Assembly: GCF_004664715.2 (NCBI RefSeq)
Contig: NC_051066.1
Location: forward strand, 82,113,735-82,177,734
Direction: 5' to 3'
Source of the DNA: Peromyscus leucopus
Lineage: Eukaryota > Chordata > Mammalia > Rodentia > Cricetidae
Length of the DNA stretch: 64,000 nucleotides
Under the pieces are notes generated by a model. The model did not search any database. It worked only from the letters and a program-made list of their open reading frames with translations, and had not been told where the DNA came from. This document shows, piece after piece, positions 9,581-21,752 of the stretch. Made by a program: the position numbers and the translations under genes. Numbering within the stretch: the stretch's first letter is position 1; each line of letters opens with the position of its first letter.

Positions 9581-11512
9581 TATAGATGCTTATGGGCAAG
9601 AATTGTGGTGATAGGCTTCAAGCTGGCCTCTGATTAATTTCCTTTTCCAGTAAAACTGGGAACATAAATCAGCAGCCATAGCCATCGTTTGGTAGTAAGG
9701 ACAAGGGGTACTGAGAATTATGGAAGTCTTTCTAAAGGAGTCTTACCATTGGTATCTCTTACTAATCTCTTGTATTTTGGAGTCAACTCTTTATATGCAC
9801 TTAATCTGTATTCACAAAGTGTATTTATGTGGCCATATATCAATTTCTATATTTCAATAATTCATGTTTATGTAGTTTTAGTTATTCCTGAAATATGTAC
9901 TTAAAATATCAGCAACTTCTTTGCATTAGTGCCCACGGCTCCCACAACGCATAAGCATATTAAATATGTGTTCATATATAATCCTGACAGCAACCTTTTG
10001 AAGGACTTATTACTCCCTTTTGAGAGATGTGGAACGTGAACGGAGCAAGGCTACACACTCGCTGGGGTGCAGCTGGTCTGGTCCACACTCGGGTCTCGCT
10101 GCCTCCACATCTGGAGCACTGCTCATTGACCCATGCAGATTTGGGGTGGGGTACGGTTCTCATTGCTCAGTTGTTTTTGGAGAGGAGTCAAGACAGACGC
10201 TCTCAAACAGCAGTGCCAACGTTGGTGAAAGAGCAGGCACAAGCTGTGCACAAAGTTCATTTATTTTAAATGAAAAACATATTTAAGAAGCCGTCCTAAG
10301 GGCCAATAGTTTAATTCACACTTACATTTGGGTCAGCGTTCTAAAGTAACCCCATTCTCCTTGTCTGTCCAAGAAGCCCCGGATCTGTCTCAGTTGCATG
10401 CCTAGCTTAGTTTATCTATTAGTTCATATATTTCTTAAGCGATGCCAGTAGCTCACTGGGTACTCTTAAACTTTTTAAATCTAATTTGATTTTTTTAATT
10501 TAATTGAAAAAAAAAATCATTGTGTGCTGTGCATGTCTTCCTTAGCCTGTTGGCTGCCGGTGCGTTCCCTTTCCTTGTTTTGTTCTGCTGTTTTGGGAGG
10601 AAGGGCATCTACAAGGCGCGCTTCTCATAGTGTGAGAAAGCCTTTACCTTCCCAAGGGGAATGGTTAGTAAGGAGAAGAGGAAGTGTGGGCTTTGCTCGC
10701 CCTGTGTTCTGTTTCCTTTACTTTATGACGGTATCTACTGGTGTGACTACTGGTGTGACTGCGTTCTCCCGATATGCACAGGTGGCAGTGGACAGCTCCT
10801 TTCTGTGGCAGGCCCCAGCTCTTCTGAGGAAAGCCCAGATGTTCTTTGGGCCTCTCCCTGAGTTTTCTCTTTCTGGCCTCAGGCAGTTCTCTCAGCATTC
10901 TTCTGTCCCTTGGGTGAGGAGGACTTCTCTGGATTGACGCACATTCCTATGTAGCGTCTCAGCAATTCCTTGGGGCTCCTGTGTTTATCAGGTATGTTTT
11001 CTGCTGTCTTGACTGGTCTCTGGTTAATATAGCTACTGTTGGCTTTCAGTCCTCCAGAAAGAAAATCCACTTGGGGCTGAGTATAGTAACATTAGTTCAC
11101 TGTTTACTGAAATTTTGAACAATATTCAGGAAAACCTACTACATCACTCTTTATTGGATTGAGCCTCATCCACATTTTGCAGTCCCCAGTGTTTGCTCTC
11201 AGCCTAGTATTTTCTGTTTCCTTTCTTTTGAGTCCTTACCTCAGTGGTGACATACATCCTACATCCTAACAGCAGACTTCTGAGAATCTGGATAAACCAA
11301 CTTCTCCAAGTCTTAACACATCAGAGCTTCCGTACACATGTGCTCCATGTTGTAGCCCCTTCTTTGATTTGCAAAGGGGGTTTTCAAGTAATTCATGCGT
11401 GCTTGAGTTTAAAGTAGGGAATTATTTGAGCTGAAATCCTGAGAAGTTATCTGGTCTCTACAGTGAGCTTTCTTTCCCTCCCCATTTTCGTTTGTTCACA
11501 TGATGTATGTTT
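9581..11512. other. no gene recognised
   Basis: Mostly unique, with an A/T-rich block at 9770-9970 and a poly(A) tract at 10506-10516. The open frame at 10524-10937 (137 codons) has no recognisable domain, starts beside that tract and has no splice support. I treat it as chance. Confidence 0.5.
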
Positions 11513-11775
11513 TCCTTTTTTTATTAAGAAAACTTTTTCATTTATTTTACACACTAATCAAAGATCCCCCCTTCCCTCTTCCTGTCCCCACAGCCTCCCC
11601 CTCCCAACCCATCTCTCTTTTCCCCCCACAAGAAGGGAAGGCCTCCCATGGGGAGGCACATCCAGTAGAGGCAAGTCCAAGCTCATCCCCCTGCCTCAAG
11701 GCTGCACAAGGTGTCCCATCATAGGTAGTGGGCTCCAAAAAGCCCGCTCATGCACCAGGGATGGGATGTACATTT
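11513..11775 (-). mobile_element. 5'-truncated L1 3' end, antisense
   Basis: Poly(T) start, then antisense rodent L1 3'UTR: 'ccccacagcctccccctccc', 'gaaggcctcccatggggagg', 'ggtgtcccatcataggtagt', 'gggctccaaaaagcc' and 'ctcatgcaccagggatggga'. Flanks carry a possible target duplication (gatgtatgtttt left, gatgtacatttt right). Confidence 0.8.
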
Positions 11776-13930
11776 TGAAATGTAAAGCTTTAAATGTTTA
11801 ACATATTTTGGGTTTTGCTTTATTTATTCTTGAAATTATTTTAACTTTTTAAATCCACTTACTTCATTTAGGCCACAAAGTAATAAATAACCTATGTGAT
11901 ATAATGTCCCTATAGAAACTGCCTAATTTTATTGTTTTAGCCCCCTTGAATGATCCAGCAAGAATAGAGTTGACCTTTGCTGCCCAATTATAGCAGACAC
12001 CAATCACATGCAGTTATTTTGGGTTTGAAATTTGGTTAATAATTAAAATGTTCCGTTAGGTCTAAAATAGATGCTGGATCTTAAAACAAATGAAGAAAGC
12101 ATCTAAACTCTCACATTAATTACTTTGTCTTTATTATGTTAGAAATGACATTCATTTAGATATATGAACCTAAGTAAACTATGAAGTGGAAATCTTACCT
12201 ATTCTATTTTAACTTTGGCCCTGCTTTCAAATGTGGTAATTGGAAATAATTGAATTCTAGAATGGCTCAAATTTGATTTCTGTTGGCTAATTCTAGCATG
12301 TGACTTGGTGGCTAATGAGGAAGTTTGCAGAGGTTGCTAGATCTGCTTGCTGGTCTAAAGTCTGGTTCACATGCATTGTACATTGCCAGGCAGGGCCAAC
12401 TGATACAGGCACAGCAAATGAGAAAACAAAAAGTCCACTGTTTGCCCATGCAAATATAAAGACAAAGTATGTATTTGGTGTTTTTCTGGGAAGAGGTCAG
12501 GAGAGGCAGTCTTTGTACTAAACTTCTTTTTCTTCTCCACAGGGCCTGCCAGCTGGGGATTTAATTTATTTCATCAGAGGGGACAATGGCACAGTAGGAT
12601 GAAACGAAATGCTTATCTCTGTTGTAGTTCCTCTCTTCAGAGAAAAGTAGACCAAAATGGCATAGACTTCTCCCGACAGAGTGCTTTTAAAAGCAGTAGT
12701 AGCACTCTGAATAGTCTACAATGGTATTCTTGTAAGAAGTCAGTCTGTTTGCCAGTCACCTGATAATGCACGAAGCTAAAAATATTTCCTAGGCTTACAG
12801 CAATTAGAACATGCATAGAGTAAGCATTCTGAAAGTACATATGGATTTCATTTCCATTTTGATGCTGGTTGGCAGTTTTCTAGAAAGTAAAGAACAAGGT
12901 ACACAGAATGCATTGTCTGTTCAAGTAATTAGCAATATATTGATGATTGATATGGGCTATACTGGAAGAGTAGCCATATATTGACAGTTCTTCTCGGTAC
13001 ACAACGTAATTCCCCTCTGGCTGTTTTATACTGTTTTGATTTTGGAAATAGCATCTTATTTACATGCATGCACCCACATATAGGACATTGGGATAATAGC
13101 TTATCATTCTTCCACACCTTTAATCTCATGCATACTCTTTGGGGAAGGTATTATAGCCTTCACTTTACAAGGCACAAATGTTGGAGTCGTCAGTGTGCTA
13201 AATGCTTTTGTGCATTATACCACCGAATGTTTTCAGCTACCGTAGGAAGGGGGCATTGTCAGCATCTCCACATTACACATGAACTACGTGTCGGAAGTAG
13301 GTGTGAAGATGCTCACTGGAATAGTAAATGCAGAGCCGGCAAGGAGACCCAATATTCCTGCCACTGCTTCTGTTATGCAATGATTTACTAGAGAGAGTGT
13401 CCCACTCGGAGAGAAGCACCCAGAGCCTGGGAGAGATCATCCTCACTACCTAGCTTCCGCATTGTGGGGTTTCTTACATTTTGGATAGCCTCACCAGATA
13501 AGAGAGAGCCAGTTGTGGAGACTGAAGAAACAAATCTCAGGAAGATGACAGAAGTAAAAGGTAAGGAAAGTACAGTGAATCATTAATTTAAGGGGGCTCG
13601 AGAGAAAGCTAGACTTTAACCAACTGACTCCCACTGGATATGTAAGTGATGAACTAAGATGAGGTCTCACAAATGTACTATTTTAGTCAGTTCAGTCCTC
13701 ACAACCATGAACTAAGTACTGCCATCACTCCCATTTTAGGGATGAGTAAACCAGAACATGGACAGTTCAGATGTCTTTACTATTTTTCTTGTTGCAGGTA
13801 AATAGAGGAGCTGTCTGTCAGGGTCTAGAGCCTTAATGTATGCCTGCCACATTCTACCTCCTGCTCTCAGCCGAGTAAAATTTAGCCCATTTAGTATCAA
13901 TACCTTCACTCTTCCATGCTCTTTAAGACA
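11776..13930. other. unique A/T-rich upstream sequence
   Basis: No gene recognised. 11940-12310 is A/T-rich and largely repeat-free, with several TAATTA-type homeodomain motifs and a TTGACCTTTG nuclear-receptor-like half site. See the finding on this segment. Confidence 0.5.

Positions 13931-13933
<3 letters not shown>

Positions 13934-13984
<51 letters not shown>
13934..13984 (+). repeat. (GT)n microsatellite
   Basis: About 25 uninterrupted GT dinucleotides. Confidence 0.98.
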
Positions 13985-13987
<3 letters not shown>

Positions 13988-14059
13988 GCTATGTGTAGTG
14001 CATATATGCATTCATGAGGTCATGTATATGTGAATGCCTGAGGTCACTGCTATATGTCT

Positions 14060-14250
14060 AAACTCAGTTCAGCTCTGCCTTTTTATTTGAGACAGAGTCT
14101 CTCACTGAATCTGGAGGTTATAAATTTAGCTGTCCAGTGATCTTCAGGGATCTGCCTGTCTCTTCCCTCCCAAGTCTTGAGGCTACAACCACACAGCCAC
14201 ACACCTGGCTTTTTAGGTGCATGCTGCCAATCTGAAATCAGGTACTAATA
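14060..14250 (-). mobile_element. B4-type SINE, antisense, degraded
   Basis: 'tttgagacagagtctctcac', 'tgaatctggaggttat', 'gatcttcagggatctgcctg' and 'acacctggctttttaggtgc' follow the order of an antisense B4/B1 composite SINE. Confidence 0.6.
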
Positions 14251-14929
14251 TTGTTGGAGCCATTTCCCAGTCTCTTTAGGATGAATCTCAGCTTCACTGT
14301 GTGTATATTTGTATTTATGTACTTGTGAACGGTATTGCTATGGGTTAGATACCTTTACAGTGTGTCTCTCAAACACTCATGTGCTAGCAGCTTGGTTCTT
14401 GTTGTGTTAATTTTAAGATGGTGGAACATTTAGAAGGTGGTTCCACCAGTTTACCAATGAGAGGTGACCATTTTGAGGGGGAACTCATGCTTATCAGAGA
14501 AAGATGTGTGGGTGCTGGTTTGGAGACTGGTTTCAGGAAAATGGATGTACTATTTTCTTCAAGAGGATGTGACAAAGTATGGTTCAAAGTTAGAGGAAGA
14601 AGAACATTCTTCTCTCCCAGCAGGAAACCCAGCATCTCTCTTGTCTCATCTGTCTGTGTTTCAACATTCTTGATCAGGCTTTTGACACATGGCTGACTTC
14701 AACTGCTGTGGGGGAATATATTGACGTAGGGAGCCAGAACAGCAGATGCCATAGGTAAACTAGGGAATCTGGGCTGCTGGTAGCATCCTTGTGTAGATTT
14801 CCTGGGGAGCTGAGGACCTTCTAAAGAGATGCATTAGGGTTCTCACCGAGGAGGTAGGAAAAGGAGGTTGTTCAAACCATCAGAGTCTGGACGTACAGGG
14901 GAGTAGAAGAATGAAGAGCCATCAAAATG

Positions 14930-15125
14930 GTGCACTTCCAGGCAAAATAGAGCAAGCACAAGACTTGCATAAGATCAAGCCAGCTAAAATCCCAGCGCGA
15001 ATCGGGGAGGGGTTCATGAAGTCCCACATCTATCTAAGGAGCTGTTGACAAGCCACTGCATGGCTGCTAGAGGAGGGAGAGTCAGGGAGAAGCAGTGAGG
15101 GGATAGGAGAGGAACTAGAACGGGG
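14930..15125 (+). mobile_element. L1 3'UTR fragment, sense
   Basis: Contains 'agcaagcacaagacttgc', 'gatcaagccagctaaaatcc', 'catgaagtcccacatctat' and 'agaggagggagagtcagg', which follow the sense L1 (Lx) 3'UTR. Both ends are lost. Confidence 0.65.
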
Positions 15126-16104
15126 GTAGATCTGATCCAAATGCACCATATGCATTTTGGAATATTAAATAAGATATCAAAACACAGGAAGAGTGAGAAA
15201 GGCCTTGGAAAACTGAGAATGCACCACCTTCAAGAGCTTATTGTGTAAGAAAACATGAAAGCTACACAGTGGACACCCGAGCAGTTTAGGCTGTGGCTTT
15301 ATGCAGAGAAGGCTGTGGACCCCAGTGAACCAGCCTGAGAAGTTGGCTGCCAGCATCCTTCAAGGGATCAGAATGCTGGGGAAACTGAAATGTTTAGCAT
15401 CTTCAAAAACAGAAGAATCCAGGTTTCAGTCAATGATCATTCTTCTTACTTAGATTTTAAAACATCTGATAGGGTGTTTAGAGCCCAAATCCACCACTAA
15501 ATCCCCCTGTAGGCACTGCAGTGTTTTCATCCATTGTCATCGACTCCCAGACCAGTAAATGTCCTCTAATATGCTAATAAAATCAGTTTCAGTTACGTTC
15601 CAACTTCTTCCTTTGAGCAACCGCTTTTGATGTGACATCTCTGAGCCTTTATTATTTTAAAAGATATGAGCCTGAAAGAATAGTTAACTAAAAAACACAG
15701 TTCTTTTGTGTGGACTGGCACATTTAAGGATCAAAAGTAGGTCATAGGGCTTTTGAAGTGGGTGCAGAGTAGATTTGTGATACAGTGATATGGATTCTGG
15801 AAGACGACAAGCAGCTTAATTTTAATAAACTAAGTTGACCCTAGAATGATCAAAGATATAATAGCCCATTTCTAAGTCGAACAGGTAGGCAGGAGGCAAT
15901 AAGGAGTATGTGGCATCAGAAACTGCCTGGCTTCAGCTCTTGTAACTCTTCTGTGGCCTTAGCATCCTTCCATACATATGAAATACCCACAACTTACACA
16001 CACGCAGTGCTCTGTAGAGGCTTTCTGACTCCCTAGAATCTTTCCAGTTCTGTAAATGCAAAGTGTTGTCATTAATAACATACAGATCATAGCAGCAATC
16101 ACTC
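15126..16104. other. no gene recognised
   Basis: Non-coding and mostly unique. No SINE or open frame of note. Confidence 0.45.
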
Positions 16105-16650
16105 TGTTAAAGAGATACCTGCATTCCTGTGCTTGCTGTAATACTATTCACAAGAAGCAAGATATGGAGGCACTATAAAATGTCTAAATGTTTATTCCCA
16201 GTTGAATAGAAAATGGAATATGGACACACATACACACACACACTGCAGCCTTTAAAAAGAGGGAAATGCAGCCATTTGTGATAATATGAAGTAGATGAGC
16301 CTGTAAGATATCATGCTGAGTCACATAAGTTAGACACAGAAAGGCAATTCACTTTATAAGTGGATCCTAAAAACTCGTAGAAACGGTTAGAAAACGGGCT
16401 GGCAGGGATCATGGGGAGCCGTTGGTCAAAGGTCATGGACTTTCAGTTGTCCATCCTGGGGACTGTTATGTAAGAATGCATACGGTATTTGGAATTAGCC
16501 AGGTGAATCATCCTTCAGAACTCTTTACCACCACAGAACAAAAGGAGTGTATGGTGATGGTTGTGTTAATTGCTTGATATGGTTATTTATTTTACAGCAG
16601 AAACATATATCAAACATTTGAGTTGGATGCTTTAAGGATGCATAGTTTGC
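16105..16650 (+). mobile_element. old L1 3' end, sense
   Basis: Carries the conserved end-of-ORF2/3'UTR order of mammalian L1: 'gagatacctgcattcctgtg', 'actattcacaagaagcaaga', a short CA run, 'gcagccatttgtgataatat', 'gacacagaaaggcaattcac' and 'atcatggggagccgttgg'. It is too decayed to code. Confidence 0.7.
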
Positions 16651-19600
16651 CAATTACGTATCAATATAGCAGGAAAAAATGGAAAATAATATCTTACTAG
16701 ATTAGAAATAGCAGTGAAAAACATGCTTGTTCTTTTAGGTCTGCTTTTAGGGTTGCAGCATATTGTAACAATCAATGTACCTTGTGAAATAAATCAGTAT
16801 TCTGTAAGAAAATGAAGCTAGAGAGCTTGAAAAGCCCAATTTCCTGATTAAATTTTTGCCCAAGGCCAACCCTGTGTTCCTCTGGAAAGTGCTTAGGAGT
16901 TATGAGTGTTCTTTTACCCCTCTGGGCACTTGACTATGCAAAGAGCTCCATGAAGGAAATTAGAGAAGTCAGGCTCCAGTTGCTGAGCCTGCAGAGCTCA
17001 GGCATCCTTCAGCCAGCTGCTTCCAACACAAGAGTCATTGAACACTCCCTGGTACTTTGGGTGCGTATGTCCTTGGCCATGGCTGTGGCATTTTGGAGAA
17101 ATCCATGTAGCAGTTCACTTGGAATTGTACCAAGCCTGACCTCCAGGTCACTTACATTCTTGACCTCTAAGATGTGTTGCAGTCTAAATTGTCAAGGTGA
17201 GAGAGGATGGGAAGCCTGAGGCCCCAAGGGGCAGCTCTGTTTTAACTGACTGAGTTAGGCTGCTATAACAGGCTGTTGGAAAGAAGGACCAAAGGAAGTT
17301 GTCCTCAGGGCTTAAGAGCTGAAGGGAAGTCACTGGTATTTAGAGAGGTGGAGATAATGAGAAAGAGGGAGAAGAGAGCAAGAGGTACCCAGGGTTATGA
17401 TTCTTCAAGAAGACACGATCAGGGCAATCGTGTTGCCTTATGGGTGCTCATCTAAAACTTGACACAAATACTTTGCCTTGCTATTTCTTGAATCATCAAG
17501 AAGCATTTATGGAAGTCACAAACCGGCTCCACTCTCTACGTAGTTCATCAGTAAAGGAATATGCTTCATGAAGACTGGCTTTTTCACAATATAAACGGGT
17601 GTTTGAGTCAGAAATTGAGGAATGGGCCTTAGATGCTGCTTTATTTCCTCTGGCTTTTGGAGCTTTGAAGTTTAGGGTTTTCAAACTGCAACTGAGGCTT
17701 TTATTCTGTTCCTGGGAGATTTATCTCCCGACAGGTGGCTGCCGCCAGGTGAGAGATGGCACTAGACATTGCCATCAGCTGCTCAGCCTTCCTTCCGGCT
17801 GGCAGGTGCAGCTAAGCACACAGCCACTGTAGCCTGGACCCTCACTGTGCTTACCCATAAATGAAATACAGCGGACAGCAGAAATGAACCCTATTACTGA
17901 ATCACAGGCTCCTACCGCTGAGAGCCCTGTTGCAAAACAACAAGAAAATACCTGAGTGCTAAATGATGCACTACCTATTAGAGATGATAACTCTCATTTT
18001 GTTCTGCGATGACATTTTACTTGTATCCAAGACTGTTTGGTTGAGAAACTTTCTTCACAGCTGTACTATGCATGATTTGTAAGTTTCCCGCACTGGTACC
18101 CTTTTAGTTTAGAGAAAAATCTCTTAGTAGAAATTTTAGTCTTTTTTACACTGCTCTTGGAGATCCCAGCTATCCATTTTGGTGGTCTCTCTGGATCAAA
18201 CTGTTACATTCCTAGGCCTGGACTGACACTCTGAATTACCGTGAGATGCTCTTGTCCCTGGGTAGAGTCTGACGAAGGGGAGGGCCAAGGCTGAGGTGAT
18301 CATGATCACTGTCCTGACTATGAGAGTCTGAGGTTCTGGGTCACTGCAGCTTTCCTACCATGCAGATGGGAACCTTGTTTGGGAAGCAGCCCAGTCTGGA
18401 GGCTACAGCTCTCCTGCCAGTACTGAGCCGTGAAAGAGGCAGTGGAGGATGCAGTAAAACTAGGTATGTCAGATGCTGGGAACCCTTGGAGATTCTCCAT
18501 TACAGAAGGACACATTCTACTTTCTGATCAAGGATAAAACATGGCTGACAGCTTCGTGCATGAGGGTGTTTACTTGACTTTATCCATGAGAATCCTTCTG
18601 ACTCAGCATCCCAGATAGTGACCGCTGTTACAAACATGGGGACTTCCTTTGAGAAAGGACCTGCAGCCCAGTAGTATGGATGCTATCCTCTTTAGCTGCT
18701 AGGTCCTTCAGGGTACAACACCTTTCAATGCCTGAGCAGGGCTACAGTGAAGAGCTAGCATGATTTCCTTCCTTAGCTATTGGTACCATCATCTAAACAA
18801 GGAGATCTCCCCAAATGGCAGATGGTTACTGCATAAATTAGAGTTCTGTTTCTTTATTTTTTATGCTAATATTTCTAGGCCATAGCATGTTGCCTGGCAC
18901 AAAATAGGAAAGTAATTAAATTTTGCTGAGAAACTCTTATCCTAGCAGTCCATCTGAGGCACTGGAACATGGTGGAGAAAACATTGTTTCCCCTGTGTCT
19001 ATTGCTGACTGTGTGACAATGATGTGACATGGGAGGAGGGTGTCTGTAGATTATAGAAGCTATCTGTGGTTATCATAATTTTGAGCTTGCTCTAGTTTTA
19101 CTATGGTCCCTGTCCCCAATCCTCTGCCTCATGTGCTGATGTGGAAAAGCATATGGAGCAATTAATTCTAACCTGTCTGCCTTGAGGACCATGTTGTGCG
19201 CCTCCATGTTTTCATTCAAGCAAGACAGGATAGTGTCCTTTACAATTCATCTGGGATGTGGCGAGTGTGTGGTTTTAAGAAGGAAGCTGACTTAGGGTTT
19301 TAAAACTCAGGTTGGAACCATCCACTTCCCTTCACCCTCTCCTTTCTTCTCAGATCCACACTCTCTTGTCCACTCTGGAAATGCCAGCTAACATTGACAA
19401 GCATCCCTGGAGATGAGCACTGTTCTCTTCTTAGAGACAGAGCCTCTGAGGTCCTGCTAGGGAAATTACACTTCAAAGCACTCTCCCTTTCAGACCCATA
19501 GATCAATGTGGTACCAGAGATGTGGCTTTGAAAATGAAAGGCATTTTGAAAGCTGGAATGTGAGAGCCAGCCTGCATTAGTGGTTCCTCCTCTGTGCCTC

Positions 19601-20259
19601 TCCTTGGCACTGCAGCCGCCATTAGCAGCTCTGTTTGTCTGTTTTTAGGACTCCTTGTTTGTCTGTTTGCAGAGAGAAGGAACGGTAGCCCAACCACCGC
19701 TGTTTCTCTAGCTGATTTCTAATCAATGTAAAAGAATTCGGGGCACGTACACATGGCTGAGTAAATGAAAGTGACAGGCCAAGGTGGCTTAAGTCTACGG
19801 AGCACAGACATCTCACCCTGAAGTCTCTGGGTTAGTTTCGGCTGGTAAGGAATACTCTTTTGTAATAAAGCTTTGTAAAGGTTAACTGATAGGATATAGA
19901 CATCATTTCACTCAGAGGAGTGACTTAATATTCATTCCTTAGATCTTTTCACAAGCATATTGTTGTAAAGATTGATTTACCAGTATTCCTAGTAAGCACA
20001 GAGTGGTATAACCGTTTTAATAGCACACAAAAGAGCTGCTGCATCTTGGGTTGTCTTACGTTCCTGTCTGATGGCTTGCTGATGTCCGTGACAAGAGTGG
20101 AACTTCCTGTGCTAAAATGCTTGTCTCTGTGGCCAGCAGGAATTGCTGCAACTGAGTGGGTCCAAGGGGAGCTAAATTGTGGCAGGCTTGCTAGCTTGAG
20201 ATTTGGCACCCATTTCAGCTTCCAGGGAGGGCTGGTGAATACTTTCAGTGTCTACATAT
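16651..20259. other. mostly unique intergenic sequence
   Basis: No gene recognised. The 105-codon frame at 16902-17219 has no family resemblance. Microsatellites and young SINEs are scarce here, making this one of the cleaner stretches for conserved-noncoding searches. Confidence 0.45.
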
Positions 20260-20399
20260 CGTGAAAGGGTTTTTGATCTTGATAAGGAAACCACTGCCCA
20301 CAGGTTGCTGCTCAATGACAGCCAACTACCTGCTGACCACAAGGAAAGACTCCTTGGATTCTAGAAAAGCAACAGAGGCAGACAACGAAGGGCACACTG

Positions 20400-20606
20400 A
20401 TAGGCAGCTCGTGGTTGCTCTCTACTCCCTTGGGGGTTCAAACAACCCTTTCACAGGGGTCCCCTCAGACCACTGGAAAACATGATTCCCAACAGTGGCA
20501 AAATGACAGTCACGAAGTTGCAACAACAAAAATGAATTGATGGCTGGGGGTCACAACATGAGCAACTGTTGGGTCACAGCATTAGGAAGGCTCAGAACCA
20601 CTGCTC
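20400..20606 (-). mobile_element. ancient hAT-type DNA transposon remnant
   Basis: 'accctttcacaggggtcc', 'cagaccactggaaaacatg', 'tggctgggggtcacaacatg' and a terminal 'cagaaccactgct' that is the reverse complement of a hAT-like CAGTGGTTCT terminus. Family not named with certainty. Confidence 0.6.
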
Positions 20607-21660
20607 TGGAGACTCCTAGCCTTCCCCTTTGCAAAGTCCTGTCTATACCCGGAGCAAAGAGCAAGGCAGCAGCTATGTGTCCCAGGAACCCTCTGCTGCT
20701 TTTGCCTTTCTCTTGAGAGTTCCCCTTCCCCTGCTGTTCAGTCAACTGCTTTGGCTTTCACATTGGCCTATTGTCTGTGGGTTCTGTTCATGGGACTTGT
20801 GAGACAGGAGCCCGGGCTTGGCCTTTGATGTTGGTACTCTGATGACTGGTGATTGTTACGGACCTTTGCACCCACGACAAGTCCTCCTGAGTCTGTTGAC
20901 CAGACTCCATTGCACTCATGAAGATCACCTGAGTCTCAATTTTGAGGCTTCCCTAAGGTCATCATTATTTGTGGAATGTACTTTATTTATCTAAATTCTT
21001 TTGGCAAGCACCAGGAATTGAAGCAACAAAATCTTGTTTAGGATCTGATAACTTGCAATATCCCCTTAGATAATCTCTTCACTTCTTAGTTTCCTCAAGT
21101 AAGGAGATAATATTATTTATTAGACTGACTCCCTGCACTGTCTGCTAAAATGATAGGTGTGGAAAGTTTGACAGAGTATCTGATATAAGGCATTGCAGCA
21201 ATAAATAATACAACACTTTTATCCCATAGTAAAACTTCAATTTGGGTTGGATAAAAATCTTATTTGTACACATTAATACAAGAAAACATAACATACCAAA
21301 TATGGTATATACATCTATAATCTCATATATGCATCATCATCAAAGATATAAGGAAGACTAACATGCTACGTGGAATGCCAATCTGTTGAAAAAATTAAAA
21401 TATCAAATGATAATTGCTTAATATTGTATTGTTGGAAAATGCATGTGTTAAAGCCAGGTTATTTTTTATGCATCAAAAGCCAGCACAGTGAGTCTAAGCC
21501 CTTTCCTAAATTGTTAGATTGGACACAAATAGGCAGGGAGTAGTTACATTTCTTCTGACCCTGAAATAAATATCACAGGACAGAGCAATATTAAATTCCA
21601 GACATAATAGTCTGACTGTACAAAAATACCTGAGTTCTGAGTAACGGTCTCTCCTTGCAG

Positions 21661-21752
21661 TGAGCAAACATATCATCATGGATAAGGTGTGTCTGACAGA
21701 TGGGAAAGCCACCAAGTTATCGGAGAACGCTCGCCTGTCTGTCCTCCAACAG
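21661..21752 (+). other. exon-like cassette (unverified)
   Basis: A 92-bp segment with acceptor tctctccttgcag at 21648-21660 and a consensus donor CAACAG|GTGAGTCA at 21752/21753. One frame is open throughout and has an ATG at 21678-21680 in strong context (A at -3, G at +4), coding MDKVCLTDGKATKLSENARL and a few further residues up to the donor. I do not recognise the peptide. It could be a lncRNA or 5' exon, or a chance arrangement. It is transcribed opposite to Fshb if real. Confidence 0.25.

Noticed and set aside
8524..9621. 365-codon minus-strand frame rich in Pro/His/Leu/Thr and several plus-strand Gly/Trp/Val frames
   Set aside because: Translation of the 17-bp minisatellite; there is no non-repetitive domain and no splice or start support.
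14340..14720. Possible old DNA transposon ('gtgtctctcaaacactcatg', 'ttggttcttgttgtg')
   Set aside because: Resemblance to a mammalian MER-type element is real but too weak to name or bound.
16902..17219. 105-codon plus-strand frame in unique DNA
   Set aside because: No similarity to a known protein, no signal peptide or domain, and no splice context.
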